From Streptococcus oralis subsp. dentisani (GTDB lineage Bacteria > Bacillota > Bacilli > Lactobacillales > Streptococcaceae), in NCBI RefSeq assembly GCF_007475365.1, contig NZ_CP034442.1, positions 868,001-932,000 on the forward strand: a DNA stretch of 64,000 nt, read 5' to 3'. Within the stretch, counting starts at the first letter, position 1; the number at the start of each line of letters is the position of its first letter. Made by a program: the position numbers and the translations under genes. Below the pieces are notes generated by a model, which had not been told where the DNA came from, did not search any database, and saw only the letters and a list, made by a program, of their open reading frames with translations. Of this stretch, positions 25,490 through 35,367 are shown piece after piece.

Positions 25490-25518
25490 AATATACCGAA
25501 TTATCAGAAAATTGTCAA
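25490..25518 (-). promoter_or_regulatory. Promoter of the liv operon
   Basis: Minus strand: TTGACA (25513-25518), 17 bases, TATATT (25490-25495), about 40 bases upstream of livJ. No clear CodY box was identified by eye, although liv operons are often CodY targets. Confidence 0.8.
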
Positions 25519-25535
25519 CACATTTATCTCATTTT

Positions 25536-25805
25536 TTAAATGATAACGTTTTCCTCAGTGCGATAGAGATTGCCAACAAAGGGAGTTTCTAACTCTTGAA
25601 TGTGGCAACGTCTTATTTTTTTGATAAATCTTTCCTTACCTAATCTCTCAACTAAGTCATCTAGCTCCTCAGTTGGAACATAGAGCTGCAAGTAACGATG
25701 CTTCTTAGAATGGTAACAGATGTCACCGTATTCCTGAAGTTTTTTTGCATCTCGATTATAGTAAAGATAGATGATTAATCCTGATCGATTTGTTTTTTCA
25801 AACAT
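25536..25805 (-). CDS. ylbG: YlbG family (UPF0298/DUF2129) protein
   Basis: An 89-residue protein of the DUF2129 family found throughout Bacillales and Lactobacillales. Recognisable blocks are [21 protein letters not shown] near the start and [10 protein letters not shown] in the middle. No transmembrane segment or signal peptide. Its function is not established. It lies between clpP and livJ, as I recall for S. pneumoniae. The clpP terminator just upstream suggests it has its own weak promoter or depends on read-through. An AGAGGAT site precedes the ATG. Confidence 0.85.
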   Translation of the reverse strand: MFEKTNRSGLIIYLYYNRDAKKLQEYGDICYHSKKHRYLQLYVPTEELDDLVERLGKERFIKKIRRCHIQELETPFVGNLYRTEENVII

Positions 25806-25850
25806 GAGGGATCCTCTTTCTAAGAAATCTTCCCCTATTATACCAAAAAA

Positions 25851-25872
25851 AGCAAACTCCGTCGAGTTTGCT
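25851..25872 (-). terminator. clpP terminator
   Basis: Nine-base perfect stem agcaaactc / gagtttgct with a four-base loop, followed on the minus strand by ttttttt. It starts about ten bases past the clpP stop. Confidence 0.9.
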
Positions 25873-25883
25873 TTCTAGGTTGC

Positions 25884-26474
25884 TTAGCTTAAAGAATTAT
25901 TGGCCATGATTTCATCAATAAAGCCATATTCGAGCGTTTCTTGGGCACTCATCCAGTAATCACGTTCAGCATCCGCGTGAATTTGCTCAACTGATTTACC
26001 TGAGTTATCTGCAAGGATTTGCTCCAAAGTCTTACGAGTTTTAAGCAAGTGCTCTGCAGCGATTGCCATATCTGTCTGTTGGGTACCACCACCTGTACCA
26101 CCCATTGGTTGGTGAATCATGTACTCTGCATTTGGAAGCATGAAGCGTTTGCCTTTTGCACCACTTGATGCAATAACAGTCCCCATAGATGCAGCCATCC
26201 CCATAACGATTGTTTGGACATCAGCCTTGATAAAGTTCATGGTATCAACAATTGCCAAACCAGCCGAAACAGAACCTCCAGGTGTGTTGACATAAAGGTA
26301 AATATCTTTTGTGCTGTCTTGGGCATCCAAGAAGAGTAATTGGGCAATAACTGAGTTGGCCATATTATCTTCGACTGGCCCAGTTAGCATGATGATGCGG
26401 TCTTTCAGAAGACGAGAGTAAATGTCATAGGAACGTTCTCCACGGCTTGTTTGTTCAATAACTACAGGAATCAT
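25884..26474 (-). CDS. clpP: ATP-dependent Clp protease proteolytic subunit ClpP
   Basis: A 196-residue serine protease with a complete triad: Ser96 in GMAASMG, His121 in YMIHQPMGG and Asp172 in AERDYW. It forms the tetradecameric barrel that degrades proteins unfolded by ClpC, ClpE or ClpX, acting in stress tolerance, competence and virulence control. The length is normal. The promoter carries a CtsR operator over its -35, so heat or protein stress should induce it. Start M-I-P-V-V-I-E-Q is as in other streptococci. Confidence 0.97.
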   Translation of the reverse strand: MIPVVIEQTSRGERSYDIYSRLLKDRIIMLTGPVEDNMANSVIAQLLFLDAQDSTKDIYLYVNTPGGSVSAGLAIVDTMNFIKADVQTIVMGMAASMGTVIASSGAKGKRFMLPNAEYMIHQPMGGTGGGTQQTDMAIAAEHLLKTRKTLEQILADNSGKSVEQIHADAERDYWMSAQETLEYGFIDEIMANNSLS

Positions 26475-26528
26475 TCATTTCTCCTTTTAATGTTGAATTT
26501 TCTTAGTCATGCGACTCAATACAGAACT

Positions 26529-26558
26529 ATTATATCTTTTTGGTCAAAAAAGGTCAAA
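26529..26558 (-). promoter_or_regulatory. clpP promoter with CtsR operator
   Basis: Minus strand: TTGACC (26552-26557), 17 bases, TATAAT (26529-26534). On the plus strand 26542-26558 reads GGTCAAA-AAA-GGTCAAA, a perfect CtsR heptad direct repeat overlapping the -35 and spacer. A bound CtsR would exclude RNA polymerase. Confidence 0.92.
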
Positions 26559-26652
26559 TTTTTGCTCTATACTATCGACAGAATCAAAAATTCAACCTCC
26601 TCGCGAAATTAGAAACATCCTCCAATTTCATCTTTAAGACTCTATCTGAGTC

Positions 26653-27282
26653 TTATTTCGTACCGAACAAGCGGTCTCCAGCATCTCCGAGACCTGGAAC
26701 AATATAGCCATGTTCATTCAAGTGTTCGTCCAGAGCTGCTGTAAAGATTTCGACATCTGGGTGAGCTGCTTGAAGAGCTTTCACTCCTTCTGGAGCAGCT
26801 ACTAGGCAGACAAACTTGATATTTGATGCGCCACGTTTTTTAAGCGAGTCAACAGCCAAGATAGCTGATCCACCTGTTGCCAACATTGGATCAACGACAA
26901 AGATTTGACGTTGGTCAATGTCCTCAGGCAATTTCACCAAGTATTCAACTGGTTGAAGGGTTTCTTCATCACGGTACATACCAATGTGCCCAACTTTTGC
27001 TGCTGGAACCAAGCTCAAGAGTCCATCTACCATCCCGATACCTGCACGCAAGATTGGGACAATCGCCAATTTTTTACCAGCCAATTGTTTTTGAACGGTC
27101 TTTGTGATAGGTGTTTCGATTTCCACGTCTTCAAGTGGAAGATCACGAAGTACTTCATATCCCATCAACATTGCAATCTCGTCTACTAGTTCACGAAAAG
27201 CTTTTGTAGAAGTATCTGTACGACGCAAGATTGACAATTTATGTTGAATGAGTGGATGATTAATGACTTCAATTTTTCCCAT
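26653..27282 (-). CDS. upp: Uracil phosphoribosyltransferase
   Basis: A 209-residue enzyme when started at [10 protein letters not shown], the usual family start; an upstream in-frame ATG at 27303 has a poorer site. It makes UMP from uracil and PRPP in pyrimidine salvage. The PRPP-binding loop is [12 protein letters not shown] (129-140), and the C-terminal [13 protein letters not shown] is the uracil-recognition segment. It has its own promoter directly after the dCMP deaminase terminator. The gene pair upp-clpP is conserved in pneumococcal relatives. Confidence 0.96.
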   Translation of the reverse strand: MGKIEVINHPLIQHKLSILRRTDTSTKAFRELVDEIAMLMGYEVLRDLPLEDVEIETPITKTVQKQLAGKKLAIVPILRAGIGMVDGLLSLVPAAKVGHIGMYRDEETLQPVEYLVKLPEDIDQRQIFVVDPMLATGGSAILAVDSLKKRGASNIKFVCLVAAPEGVKALQAAHPDVEIFTAALDEHLNEHGYIVPGLGDAGDRLFGTK

Positions 27283-27315
27283 TTTCTGAGTTCCTTCTTT
27301 CAATTTATTCTTCTT

Positions 27316-27324
27316 ATTATATCA
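27316..27324 (-). promoter_or_regulatory. Extended -10 promoter of upp
   Basis: Minus strand TGATATAAT (TGn plus TATAAT, -10 at 27316-27321), about 34 bases before the upp ATG. It abuts the T-run of the upstream terminator. Confidence 0.65.
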
Positions 27325-27352
27325 AAAAACGGTTTAAAAAGCTTTCTAAACC
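27324..27352 (-). terminator. Terminator after the dCMP deaminase gene
   Basis: Stem ggttta / taaacc with a ten-base A/T-rich loop and a minus-strand run of six T. It is a weak stem with a good T-run. Confidence 0.6.
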
Positions 27353-27370
27353 ATTTATTTTTATTAATTT

Positions 27371-27838
27371 TTAAATCAAATCTGCCTCTTGGAGAGCTGT
27401 CTGAACAGTCTCTAATGGTAAATGGGTCAACTCAGTGCCTTTTTCTTGATAAAGGTACTGAGCATAGTCATCCATTCGGTACTGGTTGATATAGACTACA
27501 CGTTTGCAACCAACTTGTAGCAGTTGTTTGGTGCAGTTCAGACAAGGGAAATGGGTCACATAGGCTGTAAAACCTCTGGGAACCCCTCGTTCAGCTCCTT
27601 GCAAGATGGCATTGACCTCGGCGTGAAGTGTTCGGACACAATGACCTTCAATGACTAAACAGTCGTGATCAATACAGTGCTCCGTTCCTGATACGGAACC
27701 ATTGTAGCCTGTTGAAATGACCTTATTGTCCTTAACTAGGACAGCTCCCACTTTAGCACGTTTACAGGTTGAACGATTGGCAATCAGTAAAGCCTGGGCT
27801 GCAAAGTACTCATCCCAAGCCAGTCTTTTTTCTGTCAT
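27371..27838 (-). CDS. comEB: Deoxycytidylate deaminase (ComEB-like)
   Basis: A 155-residue zinc deaminase. The zinc site is His72 and Glu74 in TLHAEVNA plus PCLNC (Cys99, Cys102). Additional Cys/His residues at GTEHCIDHDC (52-60) are typical of dCMP deaminases, which bind a second zinc. It converts dCMP to dUMP for thymidylate synthesis. The ComEB name comes from the B. subtilis late competence operon; a DNA-uptake role is not implied here. It lies between a TetR gene and upp with an AAAGGAG site. Confidence 0.92.
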   Translation of the reverse strand: MTEKRLAWDEYFAAQALLIANRSTCKRAKVGAVLVKDNKVISTGYNGSVSGTEHCIDHDCLVIEGHCVRTLHAEVNAILQGAERGVPRGFTAYVTHFPCLNCTKQLLQVGCKRVVYINQYRMDDYAQYLYQEKGTELTHLPLETVQTALQEADLI

Positions 27839-27856
27839 GACTCTTCTCCTTTTCCT

Positions 27857-28414
27857 TTATTTTTTGAAAAATGGCAAGCGTAAATCGGCAATCTTTTCAG
27901 CTGGAACCTTCATGCCATCCTTGATCCATTTAAGCAGAACCGATACGATGGCAGAGCTCCAAAACGAATGAAGGTAGCTGCTAACGCCTTTTGACTTTCC
28001 GTGGTATTTTTCTAGAAATTCCTGCATGGCTTGGACAAAAATCTTTTCCAAATGGTAGTCCAGAGCAAGTTGAATAACCTTGGCTTCTTTCTTTGCTGCG
28101 CGGAAAAGGTGAACCCAGACCAGATAAAGGTCTGTTTTGACATCGTAGTGGCTCAACTGTTCCATGATATTATGAACACTGCGTTTAAAGACGCTTTCCA
28201 AAATCTCTTCTTTGGAGTCATAGTTACGATAAAAGGCAGCGCGTGAGACACCCGCCCGCTTGACCAACTCTGAGATACTAATCTTAGCCAAGTCTTTTTT
28301 CTCTAGAAGTTGCAAAAGCGCCGTCTCGATCGCTTCTCTGGTCAAAAAATTGGATTCTTGATTTGATTTTCTGAGATTTTCAAGAGATTTTTCAGATATT
28401 TTACGTTCAGACAT
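27857..28414 (-). CDS. TetR/AcrR-family transcriptional regulator
   Basis: A 185-residue regulator. The N-terminal helix-turn-helix (about 25-70) shows REAIETALLQLLEKKDLAKISISELVKRAGVSRAAFYRNYDSKEEIL, here only summarised by its RAGVSRAAFYRNY recognition helix. The C-terminal half is a helical ligand domain like that of DhaS/YbiH-type TetR proteins. It is divergent from the DegV gene across a 124-base gap that contains a TGACA-type inverted repeat, so it may control that gene. There is no strong ribosome site before the ATG. Confidence 0.88.
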   Translation of the reverse strand: MSERKISEKSLENLRKSNQESNFLTREAIETALLQLLEKKDLAKISISELVKRAGVSRAAFYRNYDSKEEILESVFKRSVHNIMEQLSHYDVKTDLYLVWVHLFRAAKKEAKVIQLALDYHLEKIFVQAMQEFLEKYHGKSKGVSSYLHSFWSSAIVSVLLKWIKDGMKVPAEKIADLRLPFFKK

Positions 28415-28473
28415 AACAATTTCTTTCTACTTGTGACAACAGAGAGGTGGTACTTTTGTTTCAAGGGCTTTCA

Positions 28474-28482
28474 TGATATAAT
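28474..28482 (+). promoter_or_regulatory. Extended -10 promoter of the DegV gene
   Basis: TGATATAAT (TGn plus TATAAT at 28477-28482) about 57 bases upstream of the DegV ATG. The -35 is poor. Confidence 0.7.
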
Positions 28483-28500
28483 TGTAAAAAAAGACAGAAC

Positions 28501-28525
28501 CTTTGTCAATGTATAAGTGACAAAG
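28501..28525 (+). promoter_or_regulatory. Inverted repeat in the DegV 5' leader: possible TetR operator
   Basis: Eight-base perfect arms ctttgtca and tgacaaag separated by nine bases. It lies between the predicted transcription start and the ATG, where a bound repressor would block elongation. The divergent TetR gene makes it the obvious candidate regulator. Confidence 0.55.
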
Positions 28526-28538
28526 ATGGAGAATTTCT

Positions 28539-29384
28539 ATGACTTGGAAGATTGTGGCTGACTCGGGTTGTGATTATCGTCAATTGGTAACTCCCGCTAT
28601 TGATACTGAATTTGTTAGTGTTCCTTTAACCATTCAAGTAGCTGATCAGGTCTTTATCGATGATGCCAATCTTAACATTGACCACATGATGGAAACCATG
28701 TATGCGACTTCTGAGGCTTCAAAATCAGCTTGTCCTAGCCCTGATGATTACTTGCGTGCATTTGAAGGTGCTAAGCATATCTTTGTCGTTACTATCACTG
28801 GTACCCTTTCTGGTAGCCATAATAGTGCACAGCTCGCTAAAAATATTTACCTCGAAGAACACCCTGACACTCAGATTCATGTGATTGATAGTTTATCTGC
28901 AGGTGGGGAAGTTGACTTGCTCGTAGAAAAATTAAACGACTTGATTGACCAAGGACTTTCTCATGAGGAAGTTGTTGAAGCTATTACAGCCTACCAAGAA
29001 AAAACGAAGTTGCTTTTTGTCCTTGCTAAGGTAGATAACTTGGTAAAAAATGGTCGTTTGAGCAAGCTTATCGGTACGGTCGTTGGCCTTCTCAACATCC
29101 GTATGGTTGGGGAAGCAAGTGAAACTGGAACCCTAGAGCTTCTTCAAAAAGCTCGTGGTGCTAAAAAGTCCCTTCAAGCAGCCTATGAAGAACTCATCAA
29201 GGCTGGCTATGATGGTGGTCGTATCGTCATGGCTCATCGCAGCAATGAAAGATTCTGTCAGCAATTATCAGACCGCTTGCTGGAAACATTCCCACAAGCC
29301 AATATCAAAATCGTTCCAACATCTGGCCTCTGTAGTTTTTATGCAGAAGATGGCGGTTTGTTGATGGGGTATGAAATCAACTAA
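28539..29384 (+). CDS. DegV-family (FakB-type) fatty acid-binding protein
   Basis: A 281-residue DegV fold protein. The N-terminal KIVADSGCDY, the ligand-contacting TITGTLSGSHNSA loop (about 87-99) and the C-terminal MAHRSNERF and TSGLCSFYAEDGGLLMGY segments are typical. DegV proteins include FakB, which holds a fatty acid while FakA phosphorylates it for membrane lipid synthesis. Whether this one is a FakB is likely but not shown, and its chain preference cannot be read. It has its own promoter, a candidate operator and a terminator. Confidence 0.85.
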   Translation: MTWKIVADSGCDYRQLVTPAIDTEFVSVPLTIQVADQVFIDDANLNIDHMMETMYATSEASKSACPSPDDYLRAFEGAKHIFVVTITGTLSGSHNSAQLAKNIYLEEHPDTQIHVIDSLSAGGEVDLLVEKLNDLIDQGLSHEEVVEAITAYQEKTKLLFVLAKVDNLVKNGRLSKLIGTVVGLLNIRMVGEASETGTLELLQKARGAKKSLQAAYEELIKAGYDGGRIVMAHRSNERFCQQLSDRLLETFPQANIKIVPTSGLCSFYAEDGGLLMGYEIN

Positions 29385-29393
29385 GATCATTAG

Positions 29394-30623
<1,230 letters not shown>

Positions 30624-30636
30624 GAAAGGAAGTTCT

Positions 30637-31158
30637 TTGGAACATATTATTTTACTGAGAGGCATTACTCCTAATGGAAAAAATGCTATCCCGAAAATGT
30701 CTTATTTGATAGATATTTTAACAGAAGCTGGGTTTCAGCACGTTCGAACCTATATTCAAAGTGGGAATATCATTCTTGAAAGTGACTTAGATTTAGAAGA
30801 AATACGAGAACGTGTTCATACTCTGATAAAGGAAAAAATTGGGGCCGACTTAAAAATGGTTATCAAGAATAAGAATGATTTTGAAAAGATTGTTCATGAG
30901 AATCCGTTTAGAGAAGACTATCTTCATGATCGTGTGCATGTGATCCTTTATCAGGGATTTATCCAAAGTCTGCCATTAGAAAATTTGAAAGCTGACTACG
31001 GTGAGGAAGAAATTTGTGTAGGCGATCACTGTCTCTACCTCTATCTCCCTAGAACTGCAAAACGAAAAAAGCTCAATACCAACTATCTTGAAAAACTGTT
31101 TGGCGTGGATCTGACCATGAGAAAGCTAAATGTAGTGGAAAAGTTACTAACAAAATAG
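30637..31158 (+). CDS. DUF1697 family protein
   Basis: A 173-residue protein of the DUF1697 family (LLRGITPNG and VRTYIQSGNII near the N-terminus, and YLPRTAKRKKLNTNYLEK near the C-terminus are hallmark segments). It starts with TTG preceded by a clear AAAGGAAG site. No catalytic residues are established for the family. It lies 13 bases after the flavoprotein and nine before the NUDIX gene, so it is probably cotranscribed with both. Confidence 0.85.
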   Translation: MEHIILLRGITPNGKNAIPKMSYLIDILTEAGFQHVRTYIQSGNIILESDLDLEEIRERVHTLIKEKIGADLKMVIKNKNDFEKIVHENPFREDYLHDRVHVILYQGFIQSLPLENLKADYGEEEICVGDHCLYLYLPRTAKRKKLNTNYLEKLFGVDLTMRKLNVVEKLLTK

Positions 31159-31167
31159 GAGAACAAG

Positions 31168-31623
31168 ATGAACAGACGCGAAACAGTCGAATTTGTCAAC
31201 ATGTGCATGATTAAAAACGGAGATAAGGTTCTGGTTCAAGATCGAGTTAGTCCCGACTGGCCCGGTATTACCTTTCCCGGTGGTCATGTAGAGCGTGGGG
31301 AATCTTTTACCGAGGCAGTTATCAGAGAAGTCAAAGAAGAAACTGGACTGACCATATCCAAACCTCAACTTTGTGGTATCAAAGACTGGTACGATGACGG
31401 GGATTATCGGTATGTCGTCCTTTTTTACAAGACAGAACACTTTACTGGTGAACTCCAATCTTCAGATGAAGGTACTGTTTGGTGGGAAGAATTTGAAAAT
31501 CTGTCTCATCTGAAACTTGCAACTGAGGATATGTCAGACATGCTGCGTGTTTTTTTAGAAGACGATCTCAGTGAATTCTTTTACTACAAAGACGGTGACG
31601 ACTGGCTTTATGAGTTAAAATAA
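31168..31623 (+). CDS. NUDIX hydrolase (8-oxo-dGTPase type)
   Basis: A 151-residue enzyme with a complete Nudix box from Gly39 to Leu61: G-x5-E45-x7-R53-E54-V-x-E57-E58-x-G60-L. The preceding WPGITFPGGHVE resembles MutT/MutX-type purine dNTP phosphatases, so sanitation of oxidised nucleotides is the likely role, though other nucleotide substrates are possible. It is the last gene of the plus-strand block and is followed by a strong bidirectional terminator. AGGAG precedes the ATG. Confidence 0.88.
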   Translation: MNRRETVEFVNMCMIKNGDKVLVQDRVSPDWPGITFPGGHVERGESFTEAVIREVKEETGLTISKPQLCGIKDWYDDGDYRYVVLFYKTEHFTGELQSSDEGTVWWEEFENLSHLKLATEDMSDMLRVFLEDDLSEFFYYKDGDDWLYELK

Positions 31624-31631
31624 AAGAGCAG

Positions 31632-31681
31632 AAAAAAATGACCTGAGCTTCAAAAGTTAAATTTTGAAGCTCAGGTCATTT
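31632..31681. terminator. Bidirectional terminator between convergent genes
   Basis: Perfect 20-base arms (31636-31655 and 31662-31681) with a six-base loop. An A-run on the left and TTT on the right give a T-tract for minus-strand transcripts and a shorter one for plus. It separates the NUDIX gene (+) from the acetyltransferase (-). Confidence 0.92.
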
Positions 31682-31682
31682 C

Positions 31683-32228
31683 TTAGTCCTTTTTAATCTG
31701 ATAATAAATAAGGTCCGCAACGTAGTCTTTTCTCTCCACACCATTGGTAATGGTTTTTAGATAAGACATTCCCGCTTTTTCCATCACACGGCCTGAAGCT
31801 GGGTTGAGACTGGCATATCGTGCTCTGACTTTTTGAAAACCTGCTTGAGTAAAACAAAAGTCTAACACAGCTTTCAAGGCCTCTGTCATCATACCTCGGC
31901 CCCAATAGTTTTTTCCTAAAACATACCCAATTTCACAATAAGAATCATTCTCATCTATTTCAACGATACTGATATCTCCTATCACATGCTCAGGATCTTC
32001 TTTGAGACAAATGGCCCATTTGAAATAGTGGAGATTGGCATAGGAGGCAACCCAATTTCGAATCGAATTCCGAGTCACCTCTACATCAGGATGGGGATCC
32101 CAGGTAAGATAGGTCAGATTCTCAGCAGATGAAGCCCAATTTTGAAACATGGCTTCCGCATCATTCTCCACAAATCTTCTCAAAATCAAACGTTCTGTCT
32201 GTAATATTTGCGTACCGATTGCTTTCAT
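31683..32228 (-). CDS. GNAT acetyltransferase (RimJ/RimL type)
   Basis: A 181-residue GNAT protein. It shows the N-terminal TERLILRRFVENDAE typical of the RimJ/RimL branch, the acetyl-CoA loop in GKNYWGRGMMTEAL (about 108-121) and the late NPASGRVMEKAGM motif. It would acetylate an amine on a protein N-terminus or small molecule; the target is unknown. It stands alone after the convergent terminator. The frame starts at MKAIGTQIL. Confidence 0.88.
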   Translation of the reverse strand: MKAIGTQILQTERLILRRFVENDAEAMFQNWASSAENLTYLTWDPHPDVEVTRNSIRNWVASYANLHYFKWAICLKEDPEHVIGDISIVEIDENDSYCEIGYVLGKNYWGRGMMTEALKAVLDFCFTQAGFQKVRARYASLNPASGRVMEKAGMSYLKTITNGVERKDYVADLIYYQIKKD

Positions 32229-32305
32229 GACACTGCCTCACTTTCTGATATATGGTTCTCTGTCAAATCTCCATTGAAACTTGTTTTTGCTTTCGAATCT
32301 CAATG

Positions 32306-32488
32306 CTCAAGCTAAAAATATCCACTGGGCCTCCTCGTTTTCCTGTTTCTAGACTCGGGGTAAAAAGGCCCCCCGGACCTTCTTCGCTTTCTCATTTCTA
32401 GGCTCAGGGTAAAAACCTCCACTGGAGGTTCCTCGTTTTCCCGTTTCTAGACTCGGGCTGAAAACCTCCACTGGAGGTTTTCACTCCC
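32306..32488 (-). repeat. Tandem ~49-bp terminator-like repeats after nadE
   Basis: Units start at 32306, 32354, 32403 and 32452. Each begins ctc(g/a)(g/a)g.taaaa, has a hairpin core (for example acctccactggaggt) and ends cgttttcc.gtttctag. The unit next to nadE overlaps its stop codon. The pattern (stop-proximal terminator copied outward with divergence) parallels the array after livF. Confidence 0.8.
32460..32481 (-). terminator. nadE terminator
   Basis: Hairpin aaaacctcca / tggaggtttt immediately at the nadE stop codon. A second similar hairpin lies at about 32410-32430 in the next repeat unit. Confidence 0.75.
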
Positions 32489-33305
32489 AAAAGTCATCAA
32501 ATACGGTGATGGGTAGGTGGCGTTTATGTTGGCCTTTGTGCCACCAGTTTTCAATAGTCGCTTGGGCTTCTGGGCTGATTGTTTTGCCTTCTAGGTAATC
32601 ATCAATTTCATTGTAAGTGACTCCAAGTGCGACTTCGTCTGCAATACCTGGTTTTTCTTCTTCCAAATCTGCTGTTGGGATTTTTTCATAAAGTGCTGGG
32701 TCTGCACCAAGTTCCTTCAAAAGTTGTTTTCCTTGGCGTTTATTGAGGCGGTAAAGAGGGAGAATGTCTGCACCACCGTCACCAAACTTGGTAAAAAAGC
32801 CTGTGATATTTTCCGCAGCATGGTCTGTTCCAATGACCGCTCCGCTATGGGCACCCGCAAGAGCATATTGGGCAATCATACGACTACGAGCTTTAATATT
32901 GCCCTTGTTAAAGTCTGAAACAGGACTTCCTGCCGCTTCAACTGCAGCTGTCATGGCATCAGCTGATTCCTTGATATTCACAACCAAGCTGACATCTGGT
33001 TGGATGAAAGCAAGAGCTTTTTGAGCATCTGCTTCATCAGCTTGCACGCCATATGGTAGACGGACAGCGATAAATTGGTAGCTGTCATCTCCTGTCTCAG
33101 CTCGCATTTCTTCCATCGCTAATTGCGCCAAGCGCCCTGCCAAGGTTGAGTCTTGTCCTCCAGAAATCCCTAGTACAAAGGTTTTGAGGAAGGGGTGTTT
33201 TTTCAAGTATCTCTTTAAGAAATCAATCGAACGACGAATTTCCTCCTGGGCGTCAATCACTGGTTTAACCCCTAGTTGCTGGATAATGGTTTCTTGCAAA
33301 CTCAT
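32481..33305 (-). CDS. nadE: NH3-dependent NAD+ synthetase
   Basis: A 274-residue N-type ATP pyrophosphatase. The PP-loop is GISGGQDST (46-54), and the [23 protein letters not shown] and the late WWHKGQHKR segments are typical of NadE. It amidates nicotinic acid adenine dinucleotide to NAD+ using ammonia. Its ATG overlaps the pncB stop by four bases, so the two salvage enzymes are translationally coupled. A terminator and tandem repeat array follow. Confidence 0.96.
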   Translation of the reverse strand: MSLQETIIQQLGVKPVIDAQEEIRRSIDFLKRYLKKHPFLKTFVLGISGGQDSTLAGRLAQLAMEEMRAETGDDSYQFIAVRLPYGVQADEADAQKALAFIQPDVSLVVNIKESADAMTAAVEAAGSPVSDFNKGNIKARSRMIAQYALAGAHSGAVIGTDHAAENITGFFTKFGDGGADILPLYRLNKRQGKQLLKELGADPALYEKIPTADLEEEKPGIADEVALGVTYNEIDDYLEGKTISPEAQATIENWWHKGQHKRHLPITVFDDFWE

Positions 33306-34762
33306 TCTTCTTCTCCTTCGCCAAGAGCTTCCTTGCGCATCTTGTCAATCAAGTCCATCTTATCTTGCCAAATATCACGCGCCAAATCTACTGGATAGTG
33401 CTGTGGATTGAGTACCCGTTTATACTCATCCCAAAGCTTGTCAAATTCCTTACGGGCATAGGCCTGAATGTCAGTCAAACTAGGCAAGTCATAAACTAAT
33501 TTCCCTGCTTTGAAGATATCCACCAAGAGAGGAACGGCATCAAAGTTTCGAACGGTCTTCTTAATGTAAGTATAGGTCGGATGGAACATTTTGATTTCAG
33601 TCATGCTGGCAACATCCACACCGTCATAGGTGATGTAGTCACCTTCTGACTTGCCTTTTTCACGACTGGTAATGCGCCATACCTGCTTCTTACCTGGTGT
33701 CGATACTTTTTCAGCATTGCTTGAAAGCTTTATGGTATTGCGCATCTTACCAGTTTCATCTTCGATAGCTACAATCTTATAAACCGCTCCAAGAGCAGGC
33801 TGATCATAGGCCGTAATCAGCTTGGTACCTACTCCCCAAACGTCAATCTTAGCGTGTTGCATTTTGAGGTTAAGGATGGTATTTTCATCGAGGTCATTAG
33901 AAGCGTAAATTTTGGCATCTGGATATCCAGCCTCATCTAACTGTTGACGGACTTTCTTGGAAATGTAGGCAATGTCCCCAGAGTCGATCCGCACACCCAT
34001 AAAGTTAATCTGATCACCCAGCTCACGCGCCACCTGAATGGCAGCTGGCACACCGATTCGCAACGTGTCATAAGTATCTACTAGAAAGACACAGTCACGA
34101 TGGGTCGCCGCATAAGCCTTGAAGGCTTCATAGTCGTTTCCATAAACTTGTACCAAGGCATGGGCATGAGTCCCCAAGACAGGAATATCAAAGAGTTTAC
34201 CAGCACGCACGTTGCTGGTTCCATTGGCGCCACCAATCACGGCTGCGCGTGTTCCCCAGATAGCCGCATCCATTTCTTGCGCACGACGTGTCCCAAACTC
34301 CATCAAAGGTTCATCTTCAATAACCGAACGAATACGAGCTGCCTTAGTAGCCACCAAGGTCTGGTAGTTGACGATATTCAAAAGAGCCGTTTCGACCAAC
34401 TGACATTGGGCTAGAGGGCCTTCCACCTGCACAATCGGTTCATTAGCAAAGACCAAATCCCCTTCTTGGGCAGAACGAACGGTCAACTCCAACTGGAAAT
34501 TGCGAAGGTAATCCAAGAATGCTCCATGATAGCCTAGCGACTCCAAGTAGTCAATATCACTATCTGAAAAGCGTAAGTCTTTAAGATAATGTACAATTCT
34601 TTCCAAACCAGCAAAAACCGCATAACCGTTGTTAAATGGTTGCTGGCGGAAGTAAACTTCAAAGACCGCCTTCTTATTGTGAATCCCTTGGTCAAAGTAA
34701 ACTTGCATCATATTAATCTGGTACAAGTCCGTGTGCAATGTCAAACTATCATCTGGATACAT
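33302..34762 (-). CDS. pncB: Nicotinate phosphoribosyltransferase
   Basis: A 486-residue enzyme when started at [18 protein letters not shown], which follows an AAGGAAGAAGG site; a longer frame to 34849 would overlap the promoter. Family motifs include [10 protein letters not shown], the EFGTRRAQE segment, GTHAHA and the phosphoribosyl-binding IDSGDIAYI. It converts nicotinate and PRPP to nicotinate mononucleotide, the first step of the Preiss-Handler NAD pathway completed by NadE next door. Auxotrophic streptococci depend on this salvage. Confidence 0.95.
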   Translation of the reverse strand: MYPDDSLTLHTDLYQINMMQVYFDQGIHNKKAVFEVYFRQQPFNNGYAVFAGLERIVHYLKDLRFSDSDIDYLESLGYHGAFLDYLRNFQLELTVRSAQEGDLVFANEPIVQVEGPLAQCQLVETALLNIVNYQTLVATKAARIRSVIEDEPLMEFGTRRAQEMDAAIWGTRAAVIGGANGTSNVRAGKLFDIPVLGTHAHALVQVYGNDYEAFKAYAATHRDCVFLVDTYDTLRIGVPAAIQVARELGDQINFMGVRIDSGDIAYISKKVRQQLDEAGYPDAKIYASNDLDENTILNLKMQHAKIDVWGVGTKLITAYDQPALGAVYKIVAIEDETGKMRNTIKLSSNAEKVSTPGKKQVWRITSREKGKSEGDYITYDGVDVASMTEIKMFHPTYTYIKKTVRNFDAVPLLVDIFKAGKLVYDLPSLTDIQAYARKEFDKLWDEYKRVLNPQHYPVDLARDIWQDKMDLIDKMRKEALGEGEEE

Positions 34763-34837
34763 CTGTTTTCCTTCTTCCTTCTTTATAAAGGTATGAACGT
34801 ATTCTACCACTTTCACACCATCCGATAAATCAGTACT

Positions 34838-34846
34838 ATTATAACA
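34838..34846 (-). promoter_or_regulatory. Extended -10 promoter of pncB-nadE
   Basis: Minus strand TGTTATAAT (-10 TATAAT at 34838-34843) about 75 bases upstream of the chosen pncB start. No good -35 is visible. Confidence 0.6.
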
Positions 34847-34878
34847 CATTTTACCGAGATTGATAAAAAGCTAACAAG

Positions 34879-35367
34879 CTATTCTCCATTCTCCAGTTCA
34901 TCTATATCTTGCTCAAACTTTTTTTGAGCCCATTCGCCATAACTTTTAAGGCCGAGATTGCCGATAAAAACCCAAGGAAGGTAAATCAGATAAGTAATGA
35001 CCCAAGCAGACAAGTATTTAAAATTCAGAGGATTGTGCTGATAAATTTCGATATTGAATTGATAATTCTGCAACATCAAGAGAGTCGTAATAGCGAGAGT
35101 CACCAGCAAGCACCCTACAATCGTAAAATGAAAACGACTATAGTAGGTCACTCCAAGTTGTCGTGCACGATTGAAAAAGAAGAAAATTCCTAAAAGAAGG
35201 GTAACCAGAAGAATATCAGGATTAAAAAGAGCAGGTGCTAATACAGCCACCAAATAACTTAGAAGAATGAGCCCGATAAACACATGAAAAGACTCTGTCC
35301 CAGCTTTGTTAATCAGTTGTTCTTCTCTTTCGTCTAATAATTGATAATAAAAAAATCTATTTTTCAT
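34879..35367 (-). CDS. Small four-helix membrane protein 2 of the XRE unit
   Basis: A 162-residue protein with about four hydrophobic helices (near 28-48, 52-67, 80-98, 118-140), an N-terminal DEREEQLINKAG segment and an acidic C-terminal tail. I do not recognise the function. It begins MKNR and its ATG overlaps the stop of the preceding gene by eleven bases, in the same way as that gene overlaps the XRE regulator. Both membrane proteins share a DER-x-E pattern shortly after the start, so they may be distant paralogues. Such membrane proteins beside small XRE regulators are common in Firmicutes, and may sense membrane state. Confidence 0.75.
   Translation of the reverse strand: MKNRFFYYQLLDEREEQLINKAGTESFHVFIGLILLSYLVAVLAPALFNPDILLVTLLLGIFFFFNRARQLGVTYYSRFHFTIVGCLLVTLAITTLLMLQNYQFNIEIYQHNPLNFKYLSAWVITYLIYLPWVFIGNLGLKSYGEWAQKKFEQDIDELENGE

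Noticed and set aside
26635..26654. Hairpin taagactc/gagtctta at the upp stop as a terminator
   Set aside because: The stem is short and A/T-rich and no T-run follows on the minus strand.
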